From Streptacidiphilus melanogenes (GTDB lineage Bacteria; Actinomycetota; Actinomycetes; Streptomycetales; Streptomycetaceae): a DNA stretch of 48,446 nt. The notes under the pieces are model-generated. The model saw nothing but the letters and a program-made list of their open reading frames with translations. It ran no database searches and had not been told where the DNA came from. The position numbers and the translations under genes were made by a program. Location: positions 209,486-257,931 of the forward strand of contig NZ_BBPP01000004.1 in the NCBI RefSeq assembly GCF_000787835.1, written 5' to 3'. Positions 25,835 through 33,114 of the stretch are shown here, piece by piece (within the stretch, counting starts at the first letter, position 1; every line of letters starts with the position of its first letter).

Positions 25835-26314
25835 TCAGTCCTGCCGTTCGGCCGCGGCCTGGAGCTGTTCCACCAGCGGCCGGGCGAGACGGTGGAGCGC
25901 GGGCGGTTCGGCGCGGACGTGCCACCACTGGCAGCGGCCGGGCCAGGACAGCGCGCCGTCCGCCGGCACGGTGACGTCGAAGGCGATCTGGAGGACCTCG
26001 TTGTCGTCCGACGTCCGGTAGGTGGCGGTGGTGGCGAAGGCCGCGCGCCAGGAGGCCAGGCCCAGGTGGCGGGCGCAGAGCCAGTCGAGCGTGAGCGCGA
26101 CGGTCTCGGTGGGGCGGACCCAGGCGACGGGGAGCGCCCAGACGTCGGCGTCTGCGCTCTGGTCGACGAGAAGCACGTAGTCGTGGGCGTCGCGGGGTCG
26201 GACCAGGGCCAGGATCTGGAACTGGGTGATGCCCGCGCGGCGGGCGTCGTCGATGAGGCGCTGGGTGTCGCGCGGGACATCCAGCTCGATGGGCTGAGTG
26301 CGCTGCTGGGCCAT
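25835..26314 (-). CDS. Conserved hypothetical protein, NUDIX-like core without the Nudix box
   Basis: 159 residues from ATG 26314, which has GAGGGG five nt upstream (GTG 26320 is the alternative). AGITQFQILALVRPRDAHDY, VLLVDQSADADVWALPVAWV, RPTETVALTLDWLCARHLGL and VPADGALSWPGRCQWWHV look like the beta-alpha fold that NUDIX-like or ligand-binding proteins use, but there is no GX5EX7REUXEEXGU box. Ends with a helix EQLQAAAERQD. First of a two-gene run with the small protein at 25584. Function unknown. Confidence 0.6.
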   Translation of the reverse strand: MAQQRTQPIELDVPRDTQRLIDDARRAGITQFQILALVRPRDAHDYVLLVDQSADADVWALPVAWVRPTETVALTLDWLCARHLGLASWRAAFATTATYRTSDDNEVLQIAFDVTVPADGALSWPGRCQWWHVRAEPPALHRLARPLVEQLQAAAERQD

Positions 26315-26606
26315 GGTCACCCCTCAAGGATGACGCCCCACGGTTGGGAGGCACCGACTGGGCTGGGCCGAACGCGGCACCCCGCCCTCCGGTGCGGGAG
26401 CCGGGGCCCGAACGGGCGAATCGGGTCGGCTGCGGGGCGGGCCCGGTGGCGACGGGATGCGGGCGGTTCGTGTGCGTTGGGTGACCGCGCTCGGCGGGCA
26501 GCGTGTGGCGGCCGTTCCTAGGGTGGGACCGCGGCTACCGGACCGGACGATTCGACCGCAGCCGAGCGGCCGAGCGGCTTCGCGAGCCGTCGTTGGGAGG
26601 TCGACG
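26315..26606. promoter_or_regulatory. Divergent intergenic region with TAGGGT -10 candidate
   Basis: TAGGGT at 26519-26524 (+ strand) is a typical streptomycete -10, 83 nt upstream of the CBS gene; no clear -35 precedes it. Otherwise the region shows no gene or strong repeat. Confidence 0.35.
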
Positions 26607-27041
26607 ATGACCAGGGCACGTGACGTGATGCATGCGGGGGCGTTCTGCATCGGCGAGGACGATTCGCTGATGGACGCGGCGCGGATGATGCGCGACCACG
26701 GCGTGGGCGCACTGCCGATCTGCGGGCAGGACCAGAAGCTGAAGGGCATCATCACGGACCGCGACATCGTTCTGCGCTGTCTGGCCGAGGGCAAGGACCC
26801 GGCCATGATGAAGGCGCGGGAACTGGCCGGGCACCTGCACTGCGTGCGGGCCGACGACGACATCGAGACCGTGCTGCGCAGGATGGAGCGGCACCAGATC
26901 CGCCGCATCCCGGTGATCGACGGCGACCGGCTCGTCGGCGTCATCAGCGAGGTCGACCTGGCCACCGGGCACCGCGAGGGCCAGCGTCTGACGGATCAGC
27001 AGATCCTTGAGTTCATGGACAAGATGTACATGAAGGCCTGA
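26607..27041 (+). CDS. CBS-domain pair protein (Hrp1-like)
   Basis: 144 residues from ATG 26607, with GGGAGG six nt upstream. Two CBS motifs form the whole protein: CBS1 TRARDVMHAGAFCIGEDDSL, MRDHGVGALPIC and GIITDRDIVLRCLAEGKDP; CBS2 DDDIETVLRRMERHQIRRIP and LVGVISEVDLATGH. Stand-alone CBS pairs of this size bind adenine nucleotides; the mycobacterial Hrp1 is the best-known relative, produced in hypoxia. The role here is a sensor or modulator, partner not seen. Single on its strand until the small gene at 27257. Confidence 0.9.
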   Translation: MTRARDVMHAGAFCIGEDDSLMDAARMMRDHGVGALPICGQDQKLKGIITDRDIVLRCLAEGKDPAMMKARELAGHLHCVRADDDIETVLRRMERHQIRRIPVIDGDRLVGVISEVDLATGHREGQRLTDQQILEFMDKMYMKA

Positions 27042-27256
27042 ACTTCCAGGCGGCCGATCCACGGTCCGGCCGGTGGCGGGAGACCTCCACCGGTCGGACC
27101 GAACCATGTTCGAGGCCGACCGGAGCAGGCCGAACGGCGTCCGCTCCGGGAATGTCTGTTTGAGCACACAGGACCGCTTCTCCCTTCCGCGGAATGCCTC
27201 GTTCCTGATAGGCACGTCCACGAGGACCCCACAGGACGACGCGGAGAGGCAGCGGT

Positions 27257-27535
27257 GTGACCATGACGTGTGACCAGGCAGGATGCGAGCACGGTGGCGA
27301 GCACGGGCTCATATCCTTCGACGTCGACCTGACGCTGGAGGAGGGTCGCCGACGCGCGCTGGTGCTGGCCGCGCTCGGGCCGGACTGGGACCCGGTGGCC
27401 GTGCTGCGCGACGAGGACGCCGCCCACGCGCTGCTGTATTCCGGGCTCGACGCCGAGCAGCAGCGCATCCATGACGAGCTGGTCGCCGCGGGCGTCCTGC
27501 CCCCCGCATCGGAGCACGGCCGTGCTGCCGATTGA
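27257..27535 (+). CDS. Small conserved actinobacterial protein (uncharacterised family)
   Basis: 92 residues from GTG 27257, with GGAGAGG seven nt upstream. The C-terminal two thirds, FDVDLTLEEGRRRALVLAAL, GPDWDPVAVLRDEDAAHALL and SGLDAEQQRIHDELVAAGVL, match a small streptomycete family I recall (perhaps DUF6400); the name needs a search. N-terminus has two cysteines and a His (CDQAGCEHGGEH) that might bind metal. Its stop is overlapped by 14 nt by the next gene. Confidence 0.7.
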   Translation: MTMTCDQAGCEHGGEHGLISFDVDLTLEEGRRRALVLAALGPDWDPVAVLRDEDAAHALLYSGLDAEQQRIHDELVAAGVLPPASEHGRAAD

Positions 27536-27755
27536 CCCGCAGGCGGACATCGGCCGCCGCGCGTGGGTGGACTGCCCCTCGTGCGACGACTCCGACGGCT
27601 GCTTCACCTGCGAGTCGAACCGCACCTGCGCGGACCACTGGCGCTACCTGCTGTCGCACACCGGCAGCCGGATCCACCTGCAGTGCCCGTCCTGCACGCA
27701 CGTGTGGGCCCACGAGACGCGGTTCGGCGCGGGCTCCGGCCCAGGAGCCTGCTGA
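27522..27755 (+). CDS. Small cysteine-rich (zinc-ribbon-like) protein
   Basis: 77 residues from GTG 27522, with GGAG seven nt upstream, overlapping the preceding gene. Cysteines occur as CPSC, CFTC and CADH and again as CPSC, with HVWAHET at the end; two CxxC pairs flank RYLLSHTGSRIHLQ. That spacing is what zinc ribbons look like. Coupled to the preceding gene. No named family recognised. Confidence 0.6.
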   Translation: MLPIDPQADIGRRAWVDCPSCDDSDGCFTCESNRTCADHWRYLLSHTGSRIHLQCPSCTHVWAHETRFGAGSGPGAC

Positions 27756-27785
27756 ACGACGAGAGCGGCCCGGCCGACAGCCGGC

Positions 27786-27824
27786 GGGTAATGCGTGTGA
27801 CCGGCCACAGCGAGCGCGTTACCC
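27786..27824. terminator. Structured RNA element, probably terminator
   Basis: GGGTAATGCG (27786-27795) pairs with CGCGTTACCC (27815-27824), 10 pairs with one G-T wobble. Inside, TGTG (27796-27799) pairs with CACA (27806-27809), leaving a 6-nt loop and a 5-nt bulge (27810-27814). Lies 31 nt after the cysteine-rich gene. Confidence 0.5.
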
Positions 27825-28027
27825 TCTGATGCATGGACGTCACAGGTCGAACCATGATCACGGCCGCGCGAGCGACGAGCTCGCCGGTCGCCCCCGCCTG
27901 ACGTCTTCCCTCTTCCACGCCGGCGACCGGACACGGTCCGCCGGTCGTGCCATGGCTTCCTCCTGGTCGCGTTGATCGCGTGGACTCGTGGTCCGGCGCC
28001 TTCCGCCCGTTCGCGAAGGAGCCACCC

Positions 28028-29200
28028 ATGCACAGCGACCAGATCGTCCGCACGTTCGTCGAGTACTTCGAGGAGCGCGGCCACCGACGGATCACCGGCT
28101 CGACCCTGCTGCCGCCGCCGGGCGACCGGGTCCTCTTCACCACCTCCGGCATGCACCCGCTCACCCCCTACCTCGAGGGACGCCCCCATCCGCTCGGCAG
28201 CCGGCTGGTCAACCTGCAGCGCTGTCTGCGCACGACGGACCTCGACGAGGTCGGCGACGACACCCACCTGACCGTCTTCGAGATGCTCGGCACCTGGTCG
28301 CTCGGCGACTACGACGGGCGGCAGAGCCTCGACTGGGGCTACGGACTGCTCACCGAGGGATTCGGCATCGATCCGGGCCTGCTCCACGCCACGGTCTTCG
28401 GCGGCGACGGCCTCACCGGCCCGGACGTCTCCTCCCTGGAGCTGTGGCAGGAACGCGGCGTGCCGGTGGAGCTGACCGTGGAGGACAACTGGTGGTCCAA
28501 CGGGCCGACCGGCCCGTGCGGCCCCGACTCGGAGATCTTCCTGTGGACCGGCGAAACCGACACCCCGCCGCAGTCGACCCCGACGACCGACGACCGCTGG
28601 GTGGAGGTGTGGAACCACGTGATGATGCGTCACCGGCGGCTCGAAGACGGCACGCTGGTGCCGCTGGGCCGCCGCAACGTCGACACCGGCCTCGGCCTGG
28701 AACGGCTCGCCTGCCTGTTGCAGGGGCGGTCGTCGGTGTTCGAGTGCGACCTCTTCGAGCCCTGGCGCCGCATCCTGCCGGGCCCGTGGCCGCTGGACGA
28801 ACGTTCGCTGCGGCTGGTCTGCGACCACCTGCGCTCGGCCGTGGTGGTGATCGGCGACGGCGTCCGGCCGTCCAACACGGGCCGCGGCTACGTGCTGCGG
28901 CGACTGGTCCGACGGGTGCTCACCGTCCTGCGCGGGGACGATCCTTCGCGCGGTCTCGTCGACCTGCCGGACGAGCTGGTCCGGCACACCCTGGACCGCT
29001 TCCGTCAGCAGGAGGACCCGGAAACAGTGCGGCGGGTGCTGCTCGACGAGGAGCGGCGCTTCGACCGGCTCCTGGAGCGCGGCCGTCAGGTGCTGTCCCG
29101 CCCCCGGTTCCGGGGCCCGCTCGGTGAGGAGGACCTGCACTACCTGCACGAGACCCACGGCCTGCCGCGCGAGCTGGTCCTGAGCCTGCGGGCCGGGTGA
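28028..29200 (+). CDS. Alanyl-tRNA synthetase-related protein, aminoacylation module only
   Basis: 390 residues from ATG 28028, with AAGGAG six nt upstream. Class II catalytic blocks of AlaRS are present: FTTSGMHPLTPYLEG, LVNLQRCLRTTDLDEVGDDT with the motif-2 arginine, FEMLGTWSLGDYD, DNWWSNGPTGPCGPDSE, WNHVMMRHRRLEDG and motif 3 VDTGLGLERLACLLQG, then the tRNA-recognition region SLRLVCDHLRSAVVV and NTGRGYVLRRLVRRVL. The editing domain and the C-Ala region of full AlaRS (about 870 residues) are absent. Such paralogues may charge a tRNA or a carrier with alanine for another purpose, or be decoys. The genome must have a full alaS elsewhere. Confidence 0.88.
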   Translation: MHSDQIVRTFVEYFEERGHRRITGSTLLPPPGDRVLFTTSGMHPLTPYLEGRPHPLGSRLVNLQRCLRTTDLDEVGDDTHLTVFEMLGTWSLGDYDGRQSLDWGYGLLTEGFGIDPGLLHATVFGGDGLTGPDVSSLELWQERGVPVELTVEDNWWSNGPTGPCGPDSEIFLWTGETDTPPQSTPTTDDRWVEVWNHVMMRHRRLEDGTLVPLGRRNVDTGLGLERLACLLQGRSSVFECDLFEPWRRILPGPWPLDERSLRLVCDHLRSAVVVIGDGVRPSNTGRGYVLRRLVRRVLTVLRGDDPSRGLVDLPDELVRHTLDRFRQQEDPETVRRVLLDEERRFDRLLERGRQVLSRPRFRGPLGEEDLHYLHETHGLPRELVLSLRAG

Positions 29201-29288
29201 CGCGTCGGCACACCTCTTCTCCTCCGGCTTCCGGCTCTTCCGTCTTCCGGCCCATCGGCCGTGATCGGCGCAGCCCGGCGGGGTAGGG

Positions 29289-30125
29289 ATGCGGGCCATG
29301 ACAGACGTGTCGACGGCTTCGAGCGTCTCGCGCCGCGTCCTGCTCTCGCTGGGCGGGCTGACGCTGATCTCCGCGTTCGCGCCTCCCGCCGCCGCGGCGG
29401 CCTCACCCGGTGCGGCGAAGGCCCCCGCGGCGGCACGGCCGCCGTCCCCGATGAGGCCGGGGGAGATGAGGCCGGGGCAGGTGCTCGGGGACTCCCACCC
29501 CGTCGGGGTGACGACGCCTCACGAAACGGGCCTGAACCGTCACCGCCCCCAGTACTACGTGCACAAGGGCTCGCACGCGATCGCGCTCACCATCGACGAC
29601 GGGCCCCATCCCCGCTACACGCCGCAGGTCCTCGCGCTGCTGCAGCGCTACGGCATCACCGCCACGTTCTGCCAGATCGGCGATGAGATCGGGCGCCACC
29701 CCGCACTGGTGCGCGAGGTCGCCGACCAGGGACACCTGATCGCCAACCACACCTGGACCCACCCCGACCTCGTACGCGAGACCCGGACCGCGGTCCGCGA
29801 GGAGATCGTGCGCACCAGCGAGATCCTCGAGCGGACGACCGGCCGGACGCCGGATCTCTTCCGCGCCCCCTACGGCGCCTGGTCCAGCCGCGTCCTGGCC
29901 GAATGCCGGACCCAGGGCCTGCGGCCGCTCGACTGGTCCGTCGACCCGAGGGACTGGTCCCGGCCGGGCGTGTCCAGCATCGTCCGCACCATCCTGCGCA
30001 CCACGCGCACCGGCTCGATCATCCTCGAGCACGACGGCGGCGGCGACCGCTCCCAGACCGTCGCCGCACTGCGCACCGTCCTGCCGCGACTCCTCGACGA
30101 GGGCTACCACTTCGTCACGCCCTGA
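29289..30125 (+). CDS. Secreted polysaccharide deacetylase (NodB domain, CE4)
   Basis: 278 residues. SVSRRVLLSLGGLTLISAF gives a Tat-like signal peptide. The NodB domain has all catalytic motifs: TIDDGP (Asp103, Asp104), HTWTH (His154-x3-His158), RAPYGAW and ILEHDGGG with the second histidine. Predicted to deacetylate peptidoglycan N-acetylglucosamine/muramic acid or chitin outside the cell using a metal. ATG 29289 or ATG 29298 is the start. Stands alone, 88 nt after the AlaRS-like gene. Confidence 0.9.
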   Translation: MRAMTDVSTASSVSRRVLLSLGGLTLISAFAPPAAAAASPGAAKAPAAARPPSPMRPGEMRPGQVLGDSHPVGVTTPHETGLNRHRPQYYVHKGSHAIALTIDDGPHPRYTPQVLALLQRYGITATFCQIGDEIGRHPALVREVADQGHLIANHTWTHPDLVRETRTAVREEIVRTSEILERTTGRTPDLFRAPYGAWSSRVLAECRTQGLRPLDWSVDPRDWSRPGVSSIVRTILRTTRTGSIILEHDGGGDRSQTVAALRTVLPRLLDEGYHFVTP

Positions 30126-30148
30126 CGGGGCGGGCCCGGGCGGCGTCG

Positions 30149-30249
30149 CGGTCGGACGGGTCCGGGCCGAGGTCCGGGCCGAGGTCCGGGGCAGCGTCCG
30201 GGTCGGGATCCAGCCTGGGGTCGGGGCCGGGCCGGGACCCGTCCGACCG
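30149..30249. repeat. Inverted repeat element with internal GGTCCGGG repeats
   Basis: Perfect 15-bp arms CGGTCGGACGGGTCC (30149-30163) and GGACCCGTCCGACCG (30235-30249) enclose 71 nt that contain GGTCCGGG repeated (units near 30160, 30171, 30183) with GCCGA spacers. Fills the gap between the deacetylase and the oxidoreductase gene, which starts 14 nt later. Confidence 0.7.
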
Positions 30250-30263
30250 GCGCGCAGGACCGA

Positions 30264-31910
30264 ATGAGCGGTGTGAGCAGATTCCGCACCGCGGTCAGAG
30301 GAGCGGCGAGCGGCCTGGGGGCCGCCGCTGCGGCCCTCGCGGCCGGTGACCTCGCCGCCGCCTTCACCGGGCCCGGGAGCGCGCCGGTGCTCGCGGTCGG
30401 ATCGGCCGCGATCGACCTGACGCCGACCCCGCTCAAGGACTGGGCGGTCCGGCACTTCGGCACGCAGGACAAGACCGTGCTGCTGGCCGGGATCTACGCG
30501 ACCATGGTCGTCCTCGCCGTGCTCGCCGGGCTGCTCGCGCTGCGCAGTCTCCGCGCCGGGGTCGCGGTCTTCGCGCTGTTCGCCGGGCTGGGGCTGTGGG
30601 CCGCGTCCTCTCGCGACGCGGCGCTGCTGCCCTCGGTCGTGGCCGGTCTCGCCGGTGCGGCGCTGCTGACCGTCCTGATCCGGGCGGGACGGCCCTCGGC
30701 CCCCGACGGCGCAACAACGACGGTTCCCGGGACGGGGCATGGCATGGGCGACCGCACGGGTCCCGGCGCGGGCGAGAGCGGAGGGGAGAGCGCGGGGCAC
30801 GGCGCGGATCCGGGCCCGGAGCGCGGCGCGCGCCGCGACCTGGGCCGCCGCGGGTTCCTGGTGGCCCTGGCCGCCACCGCGGTGGGCGTCGCGGTGGTCG
30901 AGACGGCGGCGCGGGCCCTCACCGCCGCGCGCTACGACGTCGCCAGGGCCCGCGCCGCACTGCGGCTTCCGGCCCCCGTCCGCCCGCTGCCGCCGGTGCC
31001 CGCCTCGGCGCATCCGGTCGTGCCGGGACTGGCCCCGTTCGTGACCCCCGACTCCGCCTTCTATCGCGTCGACACCGCCCTGACGCTGCCCCAGGTGCAG
31101 CCGTCCAGCTGGACCCTGCGCATCCACGGCCTGGTGGACCACCCCGTCGAGCTCTCCTTCGACGAGCTGCTGCGGCGGCCGCTGCGCGAGGTCGACTACA
31201 CGCTCTCCTGCGTCTCCAACGAGGTCGGCGGACCGTATGTCGGCACCGCTCGCTGGCTCGGCGTTTCCCTGGCCGACCTGCTGCGCGAGACGGGGGTGCG
31301 ACGCGGAGCGGAGCAGCTGATCGGCCGGTCGGCCGACGGGATGACGATCGGCACCCCGGTCGAACTCGTCCTGGACGGTCGCGACGCACTGCTGGCGGTG
31401 GGGATGAACGGCGAGCCGCTGCCGGTCGCGCACGGCTTCCCCTGCCGGTCCCTGGTGCCGGGCCTGTTCGGCTACACCTCGGCGACCAAGTGGCTGGTCG
31501 ACCTCGAACTGACCACGTTCGCGGGCCTCGACCCCTACTGGGTGCGCCGAGGCTGGGACCGTACGGGCCTGGTCAGGACGGCCTCACGCATCGAGGTCCC
31601 CGCGCCGTTCGCCCGCGTCGCGCCCGGGCGGGTGACGGTCGCCGGAACGGCCTGGGCGACACACCGGGGTGTTGCGGCGGTCGAGGTCCGCGTCGACGAC
31701 GGCCCGTGGCACGAGGCCCGCCTTGCGACGGCGGTGAGCCCCGACGTCTGGCGCCAGTGGACCTGGAACTGGAACGCCGTCGGCTCCGGCCCGCACACCC
31801 TCGAAGTCCGCGCCACCGACGGCACCGGAACCGTGCAGCCGCAGACGCGCCACCCGCCCTTCCCGTCCGGGGCGACCGGCTGGCACAGCACGGTCGTCAC
31901 GGTGACCTGA
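30264..31910 (+). CDS. Membrane-anchored molybdopterin (sulfite oxidase-type) oxidoreductase
   Basis: 548 residues. The N-terminus has hydrophobic segments (PVLAVGSAAIDL, VLLAGIYATMVVLAVLAGLL, AVFALFAGLGLW), then a variable Gly/Pro-rich linker and RRDLGRRGFLVALAATAVGV, a Tat-like RR motif with a membrane segment. The catalytic part begins VPASAHPVVPGLAPFVTPDS and carries the molybdenum-ligand cysteine in VDYTLSCVSNEVGGPYVGTA (Cys316). The C-terminal dimer domain (SPDVWRQWTWNWNAVGSG) is of the Mo-co oxidoreductase type. In actinomycetes this architecture is typical of extracytoplasmic sulfite-oxidase-like proteins of unknown substrate. Followed 64 nt later by a fasciclin lipoprotein gene. Confidence 0.88.
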   Translation: MSGVSRFRTAVRGAASGLGAAAAALAAGDLAAAFTGPGSAPVLAVGSAAIDLTPTPLKDWAVRHFGTQDKTVLLAGIYATMVVLAVLAGLLALRSLRAGVAVFALFAGLGLWAASSRDAALLPSVVAGLAGAALLTVLIRAGRPSAPDGATTTVPGTGHGMGDRTGPGAGESGGESAGHGADPGPERGARRDLGRRGFLVALAATAVGVAVVETAARALTAARYDVARARAALRLPAPVRPLPPVPASAHPVVPGLAPFVTPDSAFYRVDTALTLPQVQPSSWTLRIHGLVDHPVELSFDELLRRPLREVDYTLSCVSNEVGGPYVGTARWLGVSLADLLRETGVRRGAEQLIGRSADGMTIGTPVELVLDGRDALLAVGMNGEPLPVAHGFPCRSLVPGLFGYTSATKWLVDLELTTFAGLDPYWVRRGWDRTGLVRTASRIEVPAPFARVAPGRVTVAGTAWATHRGVAAVEVRVDDGPWHEARLATAVSPDVWRQWTWNWNAVGSGPHTLEVRATDGTGTVQPQTRHPPFPSGATGWHSTVVTVT

Positions 31911-31974
31911 CCCGCTTTCAGCACCCGGCCCCGCTCCATCACACACGGAAGTACAAGGCAAGGAAGTGATCCCG

Positions 31975-32631
31975 ATGGCTGTCATCCTCCGTCCCACCTC
32001 CCGGCACGCGGCGCTGGGCGCCGCCGCGGCGGCGGGTCTTCTCGCGGTGACCCTGTCCGCCTGCAGCAGTGGCGGCTCCACCGGCAACGCCATGGCCAGT
32101 CCCGCCGCGGCCGGCAGCGCGTCCGCGGCCGCGTCCGATCCGGGCATGGCCGCCTCGACCGTGCCGTTCGGCTCCGCCTGCGCGGCCGTGCCCACGAGCG
32201 GCGCGGGCAGCTTCTCCGGCATGGCGCAGGACCCGGTGGCCACCGCCGCCTCGCACAACCCCGCGCTGTCCACCCTGGTCACCGCCGTGGAGAAGGCAGG
32301 GCTGACCGACACCCTCAACTCCGCCAAGGACATCACCGTGTTCGCGCCGACGAACGACGCGTTCGCGAAGATCCCGAAGGCCACCCTGGACTCCGTGCTG
32401 AACGACAAGGCGGAGCTCACCAAGATCCTCACCTACCACGTGGCTCCCGGCCGGCTCAGCCCGAGCGCGCTCGCCGGCACCCACAGGACCCTGGAGGGCA
32501 GCGACCTGACAGTCACCGGCTTCGGCGAGAAGTTCACCGTCAACGGCACCTCGACGGTCGTCTGCGGAGACGTGCGCACCGCGAACGCGACCGTGTACAT
32601 CGTCGACACGGTGCTGATGCCGAAGTCCTGA
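31975..32631 (+). CDS. Fasciclin-domain lipoprotein
   Basis: 218 residues from ATG 31975; GTG 31966 is in frame but GGAAG is placed for the ATG. Signal and lipobox: LLAVTLSACSSGG. A low-complexity Ala/Ser linker is followed by the fasciclin fold: DPVATAASHNPALSTLVTAV, DITVFAPTNDAFAKIPKATL, KILTYHVAPGRL, and VVCGDVRTANATVYIVDTVL. The pair of a molybdopterin oxidoreductase and a secreted fasciclin lipoprotein is reminiscent of the MPT70/MPT83 loci of mycobacteria that are controlled by SigK; no sigma factor or anti-sigma gene is adjacent here. Confidence 0.92.
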   Translation: MAVILRPTSRHAALGAAAAAGLLAVTLSACSSGGSTGNAMASPAAAGSASAAASDPGMAASTVPFGSACAAVPTSGAGSFSGMAQDPVATAASHNPALSTLVTAVEKAGLTDTLNSAKDITVFAPTNDAFAKIPKATLDSVLNDKAELTKILTYHVAPGRLSPSALAGTHRTLEGSDLTVTGFGEKFTVNGTSTVVCGDVRTANATVYIVDTVLMPKS

Positions 32632-32635
32632 CCGG

Positions 32636-32655
32636 ACCGCGGGCGGGCCCGCGGT
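32636..32655. terminator. Hairpin between convergent genes
   Basis: ACCGCGGG (32636-32643) pairs with CCCGCGGT (32648-32655), loop CGGG. Between the fasciclin and SRPBCC genes. Confidence 0.65.
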
Positions 32656-32669
32656 GCGGGCCGGCGCGC

Positions 32670-33110
32670 TCAGCCCAGCAGCGCGGCCAGAACGCGACCG
32701 AAGACGAGCCGCGCCACGCCCGCCACCACGGGATCGAAGGCCGCCGGAAGGCCCCTGACGCGGATCTCCTCCACCCAGAGCGCCTCGGCGCGCCCGTCGT
32801 CGGCGGTCGCGGGGCGGACCCTGAACTCGGCCCAGCCGCGGACGACGCGGCCCCGCTTCTCCAGACGGCACAGACCCGCCCGGCCCGCGCCGGGCGGGTC
32901 GAACCTGACGATCTCCATCGGGTCGTCGAAACCGAACGGGCCGACGACGGTGCGCGCGAGGATCACGTCGCCCGCCGCCCGCCCGGAGCCGCGCGTCGCG
33001 GACACCCGGGTGAACGGCACCCGGTCCCCGTGACGGGACCAGTCGGTGAGCCGTTCGAAGCACTCGTCGGCGGTGAGCGGCGCGGTGCGCCGCAACAGGA
33101 AGGTCGCCAC
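32670..33110 (-). CDS. SRPBCC-family protein
   Basis: 146 residues from GTG 33110. FLLRRTAPLTADECFERLTD, WSRHGDRVPFTRV, ILARTVVGPFGFDDPMEIVR and WVEEIRVRGLPAAFDPVVAG follow the START/polyketide-cyclase-like (SRPBCC) fold of ligand-binding or cyclase proteins. It starts four nt after the photolyase stop and lacks its own clear ribosome binding site, so translation is probably coupled. SRPBCC proteins are commonly found beside photolyase genes in actinomycetes; the partner role is unknown. Confidence 0.82.
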   Translation of the reverse strand: MATFLLRRTAPLTADECFERLTDWSRHGDRVPFTRVSATRGSGRAAGDVILARTVVGPFGFDDPMEIVRFDPPGAGRAGLCRLEKRGRVVRGWAEFRVRPATADDGRAEALWVEEIRVRGLPAAFDPVVAGVARLVFGRVLAALLG

Positions 33111-33114
33111 GGGC

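Noticed and set aside
27644-29299. 551-codon minus-strand frame opposite the AlaRS-like gene
   Set aside because: Antisense of class II synthetase motifs; Arg/Gln/Ala-rich composition and no domain.
29403-31433. 676-codon minus-strand frame opposite the deacetylase and oxidoreductase genes
   Set aside because: Crosses two unrelated genes in antisense and the 30149-30249 repeat; low-complexity Arg/Gly/Ala composition.
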